From Salinicola halophyticus (GTDB taxonomy: Bacteria > Pseudomonadota > Gammaproteobacteria > Pseudomonadales > Halomonadaceae): a DNA stretch of 64,000 nucleotides. Below are positions 1 through 8,919 of the stretch, in pieces. The stretch covers positions 179,333 through 243,332 of the forward strand of contig NZ_PZJN01000006.1 in the NCBI RefSeq assembly GCF_003206695.1, read 5' to 3'. Below the pieces are notes generated by a model. The model was not told the origin of the DNA and did not search any database. It was given only the letters and a program-made list of their open reading frames with translations. How positions within the stretch are numbered: position 1 is the first letter of the stretch; every line of letters begins with the position of its first letter. A program made the position numbers and the translations under genes.

Positions 1-116
1 AGGTCGTTCATGACGTCGTAGCGCGCGGCCACCGAATGAAAGACGTCGGCCACGCGGGCGGCCTTCTCGTCGACCGCGACCTTCTCATAGCCAAAGTCGG
101 TCGTGCGCTTGTCCAT
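1..116 (-). CDS. ubiE: UbiE C-methyltransferase, N-terminal part only
   Basis: Partial gene running off the left edge; only about 38 N-terminal codons are present. The reading begins [18 protein letters not shown] and continues through a [18 protein letters not shown] stretch, the characteristic start of the ubiquinone/menaquinone C-methyltransferase UbiE, which C-methylates the benzoquinol ring in ubiquinone synthesis using S-adenosylmethionine. The ATG at 116 is preceded on the minus strand by a GGAGAA Shine-Dalgarno-like sequence. A TATAAA-like -10 lies about 45 bp further upstream. The SAM-binding motifs are outside the window, so identity rests on the conserved N-terminus only. Confidence 0.85.
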   Translation of the reverse strand, partial: MDKRTTDFGYEKVAVDEKAARVADVFHSVAARYDVMND

Positions 117-422
117 GTGCTTTTCTCCGAGATGACGCGAGCGGCGATCGTTGCGCTTTATAAGCAATCGCTACGCTGTCGAGAGGATGTGCCGAGCGGT
201 TCGAGTCGAGACCACTGTCGTCGATACCACTGCCGAACGGTTCGAGCCAGTGCCTAGCGATTCAAACCAGTGCCGCGCTCGAGACCGAAAAAACGATATG
301 AGTCGACCGAGCCGAGCATCTTGGCGTCTGGCATTGTAGCGTCTGGTCGCAAACTTGTCTTTGCACATCACTGCCGGTCGTCGCGGAGAGCCAGCCGAGG
401 CTCGACGATCCTAGAGCTCGCT
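117..422. other. Intergenic region with degenerate repeats (no gene)
   Basis: A 306-bp stretch between the ubiE start and the DUF971 stop. I see no convincing gene; the short open frames across it lack coding character. It holds the ubiE promoter side and a degenerate tandem repeat: copies of TGCCGAGCGGTTCGAGTC-like sequence begin at about 190, 231, 251 and (partial) 271, the last three spaced 20 bp. A second short direct repeat, GCGTCTGG, occurs twice near 324-347. Function unknown. Confidence 0.6.
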
Positions 423-806
423 TCAGACCTGATGAATCTGGATCACGCTGGCATCGCGCGAGGCGCCGGCGCGCTCCAGTCGGGCGAGATAATCGTCCCA
501 CCAGGCCTGGCGGTGAATTGCCATGTCGTAGAGATATTCCCAGGTGTAGAGCCCGGTATCGTGACCGTCGTCGAAGTGCAGCTTCAGCGCATAACGGCCG
601 GTCTGAGAAATGTCGAGCAGCCCCACATGGCGCTTGCCGGTCTGCAGCACGGCTTCGCTGGGATGATGGCCCTGGACTTCCGCCGACGGCGAGTAGACGC
701 GCAACAGCTCGATCGGCAGACGATAGGTCTGGCCGTCGGGATAGCCCAGTTCGAGCTCGCGCTCGCCCTTGTGATAGTGGACTCGGTTGGGAGTCGGCGC
801 GGGCAT
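423..806 (-). CDS. DUF971 domain protein
   Basis: A 127-residue protein consisting of one DUF971 (gamma-butyrobetaine hydroxylase N-terminal-like) domain, with the family core of an alternating strand region (ELELGYPDGQTYRLPIELLR) and the conserved YALKLHFDDGHDTGLYTWEYL segment at about residues 78-97. The family is often found next to hslVU or in iron-sulfur/Mrp-linked contexts; its precise role is not settled. The ATG at 806 follows a GGAGAA ribosome site and is supported over longer in-frame extensions that run into hslU. It lies 106 bp downstream of hslU on the same strand, probably as the last gene of that operon. Confidence 0.85.
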   Translation of the reverse strand: MPAPTPNRVHYHKGERELELGYPDGQTYRLPIELLRVYSPSAEVQGHHPSEAVLQTGKRHVGLLDISQTGRYALKLHFDDGHDTGLYTWEYLYDMAIHRQAWWDDYLARLERAGASRDASVIQIHQV

Positions 807-866
807 GGAGAATTCTCCTGGATTCGACCGCGCCGGAGTCGGGGCGCGATAGAGAGCGGCTTCGAG

Positions 867-893
867 CGCCACTTGCACTAGCAGCAAGTGGCG
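867..893 (-). other. Perfect 10-bp hairpin between hslU and DUF971 gene
   Basis: CGCCACTTGC and GCAAGTGGCG form a perfect 10-bp stem around a 7-nt loop in the hslU-DUF971 gap. No run of T follows on the minus strand, so it is not a classical intrinsic terminator; it could stabilise the upstream hslVU message or reduce read-through. Confidence 0.6.
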
Positions 894-912
894 ATCATCG
901 TTGGCTCGCGGC

Positions 913-2334
913 TTAAAGAATATACCGCGACAGATCTTCGTCCACGGCCAGCTCGCCCAGTTTGTCGTTGACGTAGTCCGCATCGACGACCAGCGGGCTC
1001 TCGAAATCGCCACCCTGGAAGGAGGCTTCCTCGAGCAGGCGCTCCATCACCGTATGCAGACGGCGGGCGCCGATGTTCTCGGTGCCGTCGTTGACCTGCC
1101 AGGCGATCTCGGCGATCCGCGAGATACCGTCTTCGGTGAACTGCACCTCCAGCCCTTCGGTGCCGAGCAGCGCCTGATACTGCTTAGTCAGCGCCGCCGA
1201 CGGCTCGGTCAGGATACGCTTGAAATCGTCCGGGCTTAGTGCGGTCAGCTCGACCCGGATCGGCAGGCGGCCCTGCAGTTCCGGAATCAGATCCGACGGC
1301 TTGGCGAGGTGGAAGGCGCCGGAGGCGATGAACAGGATGTGATCGGTACGCACCATGCCGTGCTTGGTGGAGACGGTGGAGCCCTCGATCAGCGGCAGCA
1401 GGTCGCGCTGCACGCCTTCGCGGGAGACGTCGCCACCGCTGCCGGACTCACCGCGCTTGGCGACCTTGTCGATCTCGTCGAGGAACACGATACCGTTCTG
1501 CTCGACCGCTTCCAGCGCGCGCTGCTTGATCTCTTCCTCGTTGACCAGCTTGGCGGCTTCCTCGTCCTGCAAGAGCTTCCAGGCATCCTTGACCGTCACG
1601 CGGCGGTTTTCGGACTTCTGCTTGCCCATGTTGGCGAACAGGCTCTGGAGCTGGTTGGTCATCTCCTCCATGCCCGGCGGGGTCATGATGTCGACGCCCT
1701 GGCTGGCCGGCGTCACCTCGATGTCGATCTCCTTGTCATCGAGCTGGCCTTCGCGCAGCTTCTTGCGAAACACCTGACGCGCCGATGAATCATCGCGGCC
1801 GGCGTCATATTCGCTGCCTCGAGGACGCGGCAGCAGCGCATCGAGGATTCGATCCTCGGCAGCGTCCTCGGCCTTGTGACGAACTTCGACCTTGGCCTGC
1901 TCGCGGACCATCTTGATCGCCATTTCCATCAGATCGCGAATGATCGATTCGACGTCGCGGCCGACGTAGCCCACCTCGGTGAACTTGGTAGCTTCGACCT
2001 TGAGGAACGGCGCGCCGGCGAGCTTGGCCAGACGCCGCGCGATCTCGGTCTTGCCGACGCCGGTCGGGCCGATCATCAGGATGTTCTTGGGCACGATCTC
2101 GCCGCGCATGTCCTCGTCGAGGCGCATCCGGCGCCAGCGGTTGCGCAGCGCCACGGCCACGGCACGCTTGGCATCGTGCTGGCCGATGATGTACTGGTCG
2201 AGCGAATGCACGATCTCGCGTGGGGTCATCGAAGACTGGGTCAGTGCCGGTGCGGCGCCGGCGCTTTCCTGACCGGCACCGTTCTGAGAAGGACTCTGGG
2301 ACGGGGTGTTCGCAGATGTAGTGTTCGCAGACAT
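913..2334 (-). CDS. hslU: HslU, ATPase subunit of the HslUV protease
   Basis: A 473-residue AAA+ unfoldase that recognises, unfolds and feeds substrates to the HslV peptidase in the cytoplasm. Walker A (GPTGVGKT) is at residues 89-96, the Walker B segment reads [11 protein letters not shown], and the protein ends in the conserved LSRYIL tail that inserts into HslV. The usual family length is about 443; here about 35 extra Ser/Gln/Ala-rich residues precede the normal start [17 protein letters not shown]. An AGAGG sequence before the ATG at 2334 favours the long form, and the internal ATG at 2229 has no obvious ribosome site. It sits 13 bp after hslV, in the standard hslV-hslU order. Confidence 0.97.
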   Translation of the reverse strand: MSANTTSANTPSQSPSQNGAGQESAGAAPALTQSSMTPREIVHSLDQYIIGQHDAKRAVAVALRNRWRRMRLDEDMRGEIVPKNILMIGPTGVGKTEIARRLAKLAGAPFLKVEATKFTEVGYVGRDVESIIRDLMEMAIKMVREQAKVEVRHKAEDAAEDRILDALLPRPRGSEYDAGRDDSSARQVFRKKLREGQLDDKEIDIEVTPASQGVDIMTPPGMEEMTNQLQSLFANMGKQKSENRRVTVKDAWKLLQDEEAAKLVNEEEIKQRALEAVEQNGIVFLDEIDKVAKRGESGSGGDVSREGVQRDLLPLIEGSTVSTKHGMVRTDHILFIASGAFHLAKPSDLIPELQGRLPIRVELTALSPDDFKRILTEPSAALTKQYQALLGTEGLEVQFTEDGISRIAEIAWQVNDGTENIGARRLHTVMERLLEEASFQGGDFESPLVVDADYVNDKLGELAVDEDLSRYIL

Positions 2335-2347
2335 GGAATCGGCCTCT

Positions 2348-2866
2348 TTACAGCTCTTCGAGCGTGATCTGGTGATTGGTGAAGACGCAGATGTCGGCGG
2401 CGATAGCGAGCGACTTCTCGGTGATCTCGCGGGCGCCGAGCTCGGTGTTCTCGAGCAGTGCCCGCGCCGAGGCCTGGGCGAAGTGACCGCCGGAGCCGAT
2501 GGCGATGATGCCGCGCTCGGGTTCGACCACGTCGCCGTTACCGGTAATGATCAGCGACGCCGTCTTGTCGGCCACGGCCAGCATGGCTTCGAGACGACGC
2601 AGGGCACGGTCGGTGCGCCACTCTTTCGCCAGTTCGACAGCGGCCTTGGTCAGATGGCCCTGGTATTTTTCCAGCTGCGCTTCGAAGCGTTCGAACAGGG
2701 TAAAGGCATCGGCGGTACCTCCAGCGAAACCGGCCAGAACCTGACCGCGGTAGAGGCGGCGGACCTTGCTGGCGTTGCCTTTCATCACCGTGTTGCCCAG
2801 CGATACCTGGCCATCGCCAGCCAGGGCGACCTGATCGCCACGGCGCACGGATACGATTGTGGTCAT
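2348..2866 (-). CDS. hslV: HslV, peptidase subunit of the HslUV protease
   Basis: A 172-residue Ntn-hydrolase of the proteasome beta type (E. coli HslV has 176). It begins [19 protein letters not shown]; removal of Met exposes the catalytic Thr. The [16 protein letters not shown] and [16 protein letters not shown] segments are diagnostic. The ATG at 2866 follows a strong GGGAGTG site; a 38-residue upstream in-frame extension is discounted because the nucleophile must be N-terminal. It forms the HslUV cytoplasmic protease with the next gene and is usually heat-shock induced. Confidence 0.97.
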   Translation of the reverse strand: MTTIVSVRRGDQVALAGDGQVSLGNTVMKGNASKVRRLYRGQVLAGFAGGTADAFTLFERFEAQLEKYQGHLTKAAVELAKEWRTDRALRRLEAMLAVADKTASLIITGNGDVVEPERGIIAIGSGGHFAQASARALLENTELGAREITEKSLAIAADICVFTNHQITLEEL

Positions 2867-3249
2867 GCAATTCACTCCCAATGGCGCGCCGCCAAACCTC
2901 ATTGGCGGCGCCGAAAACGGGTGCGATCGCGGCGGCCGACAGGCTCTGGAGAGCGTGATCGGGACGAGGCGATGCAGCATGAACCATCAAGTGTGGGCGA
3001 GATGCGGGGAAATCAAGCCGATGACGAACGCCGACGGCCTCGAATGGGCGGCCGGCAAGGCGTGCCGGCCGTCGTGGTGTCCTGTGGCCACGCCTGATGG
3101 CGGGCCCGTCGGCCGAGCGAGCTATCGGCCAACGAGGCTGCAGGTATCGATGTTACCGCTGCCGTGCGGCAGGCGGATTTTTTGCCGACGTCGTGCTGAA
3201 GCGTCATCCCTGCAGGCGTTGAGTTTTGCAGGCGTGAGCTTTGCGGGCT
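2867..3249. other. Intergenic region upstream of hslV; tandem repeats at the SPOR-gene 3' end
   Basis: A 383-bp stretch without a supported gene. On the minus strand a CTTGAT sequence followed about 14 bp later by CCCACACT (about 2990-3020) vaguely resembles a heat-shock sigma-32 promoter, which would fit hslV, but the match is weak. Between 3211 and 3271 there are four tandem 15-16-bp near-copies (TGCAGGCGTTGAGTTT, TGCAGGCGTGAGCTT, TGCGGGCTTCAGTTC, TGCAGGCGCAGCAG) running into the last codons and stop of the SPOR gene. Confidence 0.5.
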
Positions 3250-3957
3250 TCAGTTCTGCAGGCGCAGCAGTAGCGGCTCGATGCCCTGGGTCACCATCAG
3301 GTCCTGAGCGCGTGACAGTTCGCGCTTGTCTTCGTAGGGGCCGACCTGAACACGGTGCCATAGCTGATCGCCATTGGCGCGCACGTCGGTGATCTTGGCC
3401 AGCAGGCCGAAGTCCTTGAGCCGGTTGGCAAGGCGTTCGGCATCGCCGAGATCGCGGAACGAGGCCGCCTGCAGGACGTAGCGGCCGCCGCTGGGCGTCG
3501 GCTGCTTGGTCTGATTCGCGGCATCGTCGGCCGCGGCTTCCTGGGTCGCCTTGGCCGATGGCTCCGGAGAGGCACTATCGCTGTTGGGGGCGATGACCTC
3601 GGTTTCCGGCAGCAGGGTGTAGAACTCGAACGTGGGCGTCGCCGGCTGCTGGGCGCCGCCGTCACCACTGTCAGTACCACCGCCTTCGGCGCTACCGGCG
3701 TTCTGGTCGCCACCACTGCTGGCTGTCTGATTGGACGTGGGCCGAGGCACGACCGCGGCCACCGGTTCGGGCGAAGAGCGATCCAGATACTGCGACAGGA
3801 CGAAACCGGCGATCAGGCCGACAATGGCCCATAGCCACCCCGGGATTCCTCCGAGGCCACCGCCGCTTGACGGGCGTGATCGAGATTTCGTCGTCGCGCC
3901 TTTGGGGGGCGGACGGCTGGCGGTCGAGCGGCTGTTCTGAGCGGGTCGGCGTGCCAT
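3250..3957 (-). CDS. SPOR-domain inner-membrane protein (FtsN-like)
   Basis: A 235-residue bitopic protein: basic N-terminal cytoplasmic segment, one membrane helix at about residues 40-57 (IPGWLWAIVGLIAGFVLSQY), a low-complexity Ala/Ser/Gly/Pro/Asp periplasmic linker and a C-terminal SPOR domain (about 158-235, starting RYVLQAASFRDLGDAERLAN). SPOR domains bind denuded glycan at the division septum, and the architecture matches FtsN. The gene lies between argS (3 bp upstream) and hslV, where pseudomonads also carry such a gene. FtsN function is probable but not proven from sequence. Its stop lies inside a short tandem repeat. Confidence 0.85.
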   Translation of the reverse strand: MARRPAQNSRSTASRPPPKGATTKSRSRPSSGGGLGGIPGWLWAIVGLIAGFVLSQYLDRSSPEPVAAVVPRPTSNQTASSGGDQNAGSAEGGGTDSGDGGAQQPATPTFEFYTLLPETEVIAPNSDSASPEPSAKATQEAAADDAANQTKQPTPSGGRYVLQAASFRDLGDAERLANRLKDFGLLAKITDVRANGDQLWHRVQVGPYEDKRELSRAQDLMVTQGIEPLLLRLQN

Positions 3958-3960
3958 GTT

Positions 3961-5646
3961 CTACATCTCCTCCGGGGCGCTGACGCCGAGCAGCGCCAAT
4001 CCATTACCGATGACCTGGCGAGTCGCCAGACCCAGGGCCAGGCGGGCGTTGCGCAGCTCGCCATCATCGACCATGACTTTCTGGGCGTTGTAGCAGGTGT
4101 GGAAATCGCTGGCGAGATCGGTCAGATACTGCGCGATCTGGTGCGGTTCGCGAGCGCGGGCGGCACGCTCGACAGTCTCCGGGTAGCGTGCCAGCCGGTT
4201 CATCAGCGCCTTCTCCTGGGGGGCGTCAAGACGCTCCAGATTGGCCATGGCGATCGCATGATCGAACGCCAGGCTGTCGCTTTCGGCCTTGCGCAGCACG
4301 CTGCAGACGCGGGCATGGGCGTACTGGATGTAGTAGACCGGGTTGTCGTTGGTCTGCGAACGCGCCAGATCGATATCGAACGTCATCTGGGAATCGGCGC
4401 GACGGGCGGCCAGAAAATAGCGCGTGGCGTCGCGGCCGACTTCGTCGATCAGATCACGCAGGGTGACGTAGCTGCCGGCGCGTTTGGAGAGCTTGACCTC
4501 GACGCCAGAGCGGGTCACCAGCACCATCTGGTGCAGCACGTAGTCCGGCCAGCCCTGGGGAATCCCGACTTCGAGGGCCTGCAGACCGGCCCGAACACGG
4601 GTTACGGTCGAATGGTGATCGGCCCCCTGTTCGTCGATGACGGTGGTGAAGCCGCGTTGCCACTTGTTGAAATGGTAGGCGACGTCGGGCACGAAATAGG
4701 TGTAGTCGCCGTCGCTCTTGCGCATCACGCGGTCTTTGTCGTCGCCGAAATCGGTGGTGCGAAGCCACAGTGCGCCGTCCGATTCGTAGGTGTGTCCGCC
4801 GGCGATGAGCGCCTCGACGGTCTCTTCGACCCGGCCCTCGGCATACAGCGAGGATTCGAGGAAGTAGACGTGGAATTCGACTCCGAATGCCTTGAGGTCG
4901 AGATCCTGCTCGCGACGCAGATAGGCCACGGCGAAGGCGCGAATGGCGTCGCCATCCTCCGGGTCGGCCTTGGCAGTGACCTCGCGGTCGTCGGCGGTAA
5001 CGGTCTCTCCGGCCAGATAGGCCTTGGCGACATCGCCGATGTAGTCGCCACGATAGCCGTTCTCCGGCCAGCCTGCGTCGTCCGGCGTCAGACCCTGGAC
5101 TCGAGCCTGGACCGAAAGCATCAGGTTGTTGATCTGGGCGCCGGCATCGTTGTAGTAGAACTCGCTGGTGACATCAAAGCCGGTCGCTTCCAGCAGGCGG
5201 CAGAGGCAGTCGCCGATGGCGGCGCCGCGGCCATGGCCGACATGGAGCGGCCCGGTGGGGTTGGCGGAGACGAACTCGACCTGAACTTTCTCCCCGGCGC
5301 CGATCATGCTGCGGCCGAAGGTGTCGCCCGCATCCAGGATCTGGCTGACGATGCCGGCGATGGCATCGGTGGCGGCGAAGAAATTGATGAACCCCGGGCC
5401 GGCGATTTCGGTCCGGCGGATGACGTCGTTGGCGGGCAGCGCCGCGACCAGCTTGTCGGCCAGGTCGCGGGGCTTGCCGCCGGCCGGCTTGGCGAGGACC
5501 AGTGCCAGATTGGTGGCGTAGTCGCCGTGGGCCTTGTCGCGGGTCGGGTCGACCTTGATCGAGGGACGCACGTCCGCCGGAAGATCGCCGGCCTGTTGCA
5601 GGGTGGCGACGGCGGCGTCGAGCAGTTGGGTAATCGTCTCTTTCAT
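3961..5646 (-). CDS. argS: Arginyl-tRNA synthetase
   Basis: A 561-residue class I aminoacyl-tRNA synthetase attaching arginine to tRNA-Arg. It shows the N-terminal additional domain, the HIGH-type motif HVGH in [21 protein letters not shown] (about residues 128-148), the KMSKS-equivalent [10 protein letters not shown], and the C-terminal DALR anticodon-binding domain. Length is typical (E. coli 577). The ATG at 5646 matches the family N-terminus (METITQLL-like). It is transcribed toward the SPOR gene with a 3-bp gap. The window also encodes two copies of its substrate tRNA-Arg(ACG). Confidence 0.97.
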   Translation of the reverse strand: MKETITQLLDAAVATLQQAGDLPADVRPSIKVDPTRDKAHGDYATNLALVLAKPAGGKPRDLADKLVAALPANDVIRRTEIAGPGFINFFAATDAIAGIVSQILDAGDTFGRSMIGAGEKVQVEFVSANPTGPLHVGHGRGAAIGDCLCRLLEATGFDVTSEFYYNDAGAQINNLMLSVQARVQGLTPDDAGWPENGYRGDYIGDVAKAYLAGETVTADDREVTAKADPEDGDAIRAFAVAYLRREQDLDLKAFGVEFHVYFLESSLYAEGRVEETVEALIAGGHTYESDGALWLRTTDFGDDKDRVMRKSDGDYTYFVPDVAYHFNKWQRGFTTVIDEQGADHHSTVTRVRAGLQALEVGIPQGWPDYVLHQMVLVTRSGVEVKLSKRAGSYVTLRDLIDEVGRDATRYFLAARRADSQMTFDIDLARSQTNDNPVYYIQYAHARVCSVLRKAESDSLAFDHAIAMANLERLDAPQEKALMNRLARYPETVERAARAREPHQIAQYLTDLASDFHTCYNAQKVMVDDGELRNARLALGLATRQVIGNGLALLGVSAPEEM

Positions 5647-5883
5647 GGGCTACTTCGTCGTCGTGGGGCCAGGCGTGGGGCTCGCAGCCCGACCCGGCGC
5701 GGGGTTCCGCGGATCTGAACGCCGTGAACCTGCCGCCACGACGCTGGAAAAAGGCGGCCATTATCAGTGATTGCGCCAACGCTTTAAACCCTAACCAGCG
5801 AGCTTCGAGCTTCCAGCGTCGAGGTTGCAGAAAGAGATTGCGAACTTTCTGAGTTGGCGAGGATTGCTTTTGCGGCTGCGGCG

Positions 5884-8172
5884 TCAGCTCAAGGTCATCG
5901 GATCGATATCCAGCGACCAGCGAACCTTGCGTGATTTGCTGCTCTCCAGCCAGCCGACCAGCCAGGCGCCGGCTTCATGCAGGGCGCTGCGTTTTTCCGA
6001 CGACAGCATCAGCTGCAGATGGTAACGGTTCTGACGTCGCTCCATCGGAGCGGGTACCGGGCCCAGGCAGTGTACGGAAGACCGTCGTTCGCCGAGCCAC
6101 TCCCGCAGCGCCTCGCCGGCGGCCTCCGCGGCTTCGAGGGCGTCCTCCTCGCGGGTCGCCTCGAAGCGCGTCAGCGCCAAGTAACGGTAGGGCGGCAGGC
6201 CGGCCAGGCGTCGCTCCTCCAGCATCTGGTAGGCCAGGGCGTCGTAACCGCTATCGGCCAGCAGGCGCAGATTCGGATCATCGGGATGCAGCGTCTGAAC
6301 CAGCACGCGGCCCGCGCGATCGGCGCGTCCGGCGCGTCCGGCGACCTGGACCAGCAACTGGGCGCTCTGCTCGAGGGCGCGAAAGTCGCTGGCGTAGAGG
6401 CCTGCATCGGCATTGACCACGACGACCAGCGTCACATGAGGTAGATGGTGGCCCTTGGCCAGCATCTGGGTGCCCACCAGTAGGCTCGGTTCGCCGCGCC
6501 GAATCTCGGTCAGAATCTGGTCGAACGCTTCCTTGCGCCGCGTGCTGTCGCGATCGATACGGTAGACCGGAATATCGGGGAACAGCGTGGTCAGGGTCTC
6601 TTCGCTGCGCTCGGTGCCGGCGCCGAGTGGCCTCAGGTCGGCACTGCCGCAGCCGGGGCAGGCGTCCGGCTGCGGGGTCTGGTGTTCGCAGTGATGACAG
6701 ACCAGACGCGGGGGCTGGCGGTGCAGCGTCATGCGCGAATCGCAGTGGCGGCATTCGGCGATCCAGCCGCACTGGTGGCAGGCGAGCGAAGGCGAAAAAC
6801 CGCGCCGGTTGATGAATACCAGCACCTGGCCTTCGGCTTTCAGCGCCTGGCGAATGGCATCGATAGCCGGTGGAACCAGGCCGCCCTGACGCAGGCGTCC
6901 GCGCAGGTCCACCAGCTCCAGTTTGGCCGGCGCGTGGCGGCTAGGGCGCTGGGTCAGTCGCAGGTGCCGATAGCGGCCGCTGCGGGCCTGGGCCAGCGTT
7001 TCGAGCGACGGTGTGGCGCTGCCCAGCAGAATCGGTACGCCATCGTGATGGGCCCTTGCGATGGCCAGGTCGCGGGCGTGATAGCGCAGCCCATCCTGCT
7101 GCTTGAACGAGCCGTCATGTTCCTCGTCGACGATGATCGCGCCGGGGCGCGCCAGCGGCGTGAAAATGGCCGAACGCGTACCGATGACGATCGGCGCGCG
7201 GCCGCTGCGGGCGGCTTCCCAGGCGTCGAGGCGTTCCATGTCGGTCAAGCCGGAGTGGAGCGCCACCACCGGCGCCCGAAAGCGCTTGCGGAAGCGCGAC
7301 AGCGTCTGCGGCGTCAGGCCGATCTCCGGGACCAGAACCAGGGCCTGACGCCCTTGGCCGAGTACGCCCTCGATCAGTTGCAGGTAGACCTCCGTCTTGC
7401 CGCTGCCGGTAACCCCATGTAGCAGGCACGGATGAAAGCGGTCCAGACCTTCGTGCAGGGCGGCCAGCGCTGTGGCCTGTTCCCGGTTGAGCGGCAGCGA
7501 CGGTTCGGCCAGCAGCGCGCCGGACCAGCCCTCGCTGGCGGTCAGGGGTTCCTCCGTGCGGATGATCAGTGCCTTGTCGAGCAGGCCTTGCAACTGAGCG
7601 CGCGTGTACCCCTGAGCCATGATGGCAGCGCTGACCATGCCGTGGCGATGCTGGGCCAGCAGCTGGATCAGTTCACGCTGGCGCGGTGCGCGTGCCAGCG
7701 CGTCCAGAGCGCTGGATTCGGTGGTGTTCAATTGCCAGCGCTCGCGAATTCTGGCTTCGCGTGGCCGCCCCTGGCGCAGCGGTCCGGGGAGCGCGTGATG
7801 CAGCGTATCGCCCAGCGAGTGCTGATAGTAGCGGGCGGTGAACTGGCACAGCCATAGCCAGTCCGAGGGTAGCGGCTCGTCGTCGAGGCGAGCGCTGATC
7901 GGTTTCAGCTGGTGTGCGGGCAGCTCGCTGTGCGCCGCGCACTCCATCACGATGCCGACCAGATGGCGTCGGCCAAACGGCACCTTGACGCGAATGCCGG
8001 CTCGCCAGCCCCCCGCGGGCGGCTGACCGGCGGGGCGATAGTCGAACAGGCGCCGAAGCGGAGTGGGAACGGCAACGCGAAGCACTTTGGGCGCCGGTGG
8101 CGGTGCTGTGCGGTCATCGGCGGGCATCGGGGAAGGGGCGGTCTGGGAAGAGCCTGCCTTGGAATCAGCCAA
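5884..8172 (-). CDS. priA: PriA, primosomal replication-restart helicase
   Basis: Superfamily 2 helicase that reloads the replisome at stalled forks and recombination intermediates. Visible features are the N-terminal 3'-OH-binding domain (VLRVAVPTPLRRLFDY), Walker A GVTGSGKTEVY, Walker B VDEEHDGSFKQ, paired Cys zinc motifs (CHQCGWIAECRHC, CHHCEHQTPQPDACPGCG) and QMLAKGHHLPHVTLV. The start is chosen as TTG at 8172 because GGAGG lies 4 nt upstream, giving 762 residues (E. coli 732); an ATG at 8124 lacks a ribosome site and an upstream ATG at 8373 would run through the rpmE promoter. It diverges from rpmE. Confidence 0.95.
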   Translation of the reverse strand: MADSKAGSSQTAPSPMPADDRTAPPPAPKVLRVAVPTPLRRLFDYRPAGQPPAGGWRAGIRVKVPFGRRHLVGIVMECAAHSELPAHQLKPISARLDDEPLPSDWLWLCQFTARYYQHSLGDTLHHALPGPLRQGRPREARIRERWQLNTTESSALDALARAPRQRELIQLLAQHRHGMVSAAIMAQGYTRAQLQGLLDKALIIRTEEPLTASEGWSGALLAEPSLPLNREQATALAALHEGLDRFHPCLLHGVTGSGKTEVYLQLIEGVLGQGRQALVLVPEIGLTPQTLSRFRKRFRAPVVALHSGLTDMERLDAWEAARSGRAPIVIGTRSAIFTPLARPGAIIVDEEHDGSFKQQDGLRYHARDLAIARAHHDGVPILLGSATPSLETLAQARSGRYRHLRLTQRPSRHAPAKLELVDLRGRLRQGGLVPPAIDAIRQALKAEGQVLVFINRRGFSPSLACHQCGWIAECRHCDSRMTLHRQPPRLVCHHCEHQTPQPDACPGCGSADLRPLGAGTERSEETLTTLFPDIPVYRIDRDSTRRKEAFDQILTEIRRGEPSLLVGTQMLAKGHHLPHVTLVVVVNADAGLYASDFRALEQSAQLLVQVAGRAGRADRAGRVLVQTLHPDDPNLRLLADSGYDALAYQMLEERRLAGLPPYRYLALTRFEATREEDALEAAEAAGEALREWLGERRSSVHCLGPVPAPMERRQNRYHLQLMLSSEKRSALHEAGAWLVGWLESSKSRKVRWSLDIDPMTLS

Positions 8173-8201
8173 TTGGCCTCCATGAAGAGTTCTGCTAAAA
8201 T
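8173..8201 (+). promoter_or_regulatory. Candidate rpmE promoter overlapping the priA start
   Basis: TTGGCC (8173-8178) and TAAAAT (8196-8201) are separated by exactly 17 bp and point toward rpmE. The -35 hexamer directly abuts the priA TTG initiation codon on the other strand and shares bases with its Shine-Dalgarno sequence. Transcription would start near 8208, giving a leader of about 165 nt. Confidence 0.5.
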
Positions 8202-8374
8202 ACGCCGCCTTCCGACGTAGGGCGCGTCTTTTATCCGGGGTGTCATCGTCTTCGAACGGTGTACTTCGGGATTCCAGGCGTTCCGGTCGCGCGGGAGTGA
8301 ACCGCGATTCCCTATCCGTGTACGGTGCCTGGCGAGAGATCAGGTGGCGGTACACCGCAAAGCGAGGCTTCACG

Positions 8375-8599
8375 ATGAAACAGTCTATTCATCCCGAATA
8401 CAAGACAGTCACGGCGACCTGTTCCTGTGGCGCGACCCATTCGATCGGCACGACAGCGAGTGAAGATTTTCACGTCGACGTCTGCTCCGAGTGCCACCCG
8501 TTCTACACCGGCAAGCAGAAGCAGGCGACGACCGGTGGCCGCGTCGAGCGTTTCAACAAGCGCTTCGGTGCTGCTGTGCGACCGACCAAGAGCTCGTAA
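8375..8599 (+). CDS. rpmE: 50S ribosomal protein L31 (zinc-binding form)
   Basis: A 74-residue ribosomal protein of the large subunit bridge. It begins [20 protein letters not shown] and has four cysteines (C16, C18, C37, C40), the zinc-ribbon pattern of the C+ type L31. The ATG at 8375 is the family start; longer upstream frames are spurious. It is monocistronic, flanked by priA (divergent) and its own terminator. The C+ form is normally used when zinc is plentiful, with a C- paralogue elsewhere in many genomes. Confidence 0.97.
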   Translation: MKQSIHPEYKTVTATCSCGATHSIGTTASEDFHVDVCSECHPFYTGKQKQATTGGRVERFNKRFGAAVRPTKSS

Positions 8600-8919
8600 T
8601 ATCGGCATCGATCGGTTATCGGAAAGGCTCGCCATTATGGCGGGCTTTTTTGTGCCTGCTCGGCGGTTTTTAGCGTTAAAAGAAGTGGGGCGCATGACTT
8701 GGGTCGCTCCGGCCGCAGTGAGCGATAAGCAATGTTTTATGGCTGAAGGCTTAGGTATAAGTGTCGGCAAATGCATCGAAGTGGTTCAAACAGGCGCTTA
8801 AAATTCGTGAAAGTTTAAAAAGTGGTATAAGTTGTGTGGCCGATTGTTTTTCGATAATCTGATCCGACTTCGCGGCGAACGATGCCGAAAATACCCTCAT
8901 TGCCTTTGGATAAGCCTTC
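8600..8919. other. rpmE-maeB intergenic region
   Basis: A 320-bp gap. It begins with the rpmE terminator; the remainder (about 8655-8919) has no gene I can support and is more AT-rich than the flanks, with GGTATAAG near 8824 and GTTTAAAAAG just before it as possible promoter elements for maeB. An open frame crossing the region (8427-8801) has no recognisable coding character. Confidence 0.5.
8622..8650 (+). terminator. rpmE intrinsic terminator
   Basis: A 12-bp stem with two G-T wobbles (AAAGGCTCGCCA / TGGCGGGCTTTT) around a TTA loop, running into six T residues, 25 bp after the rpmE stop. Confidence 0.85.
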
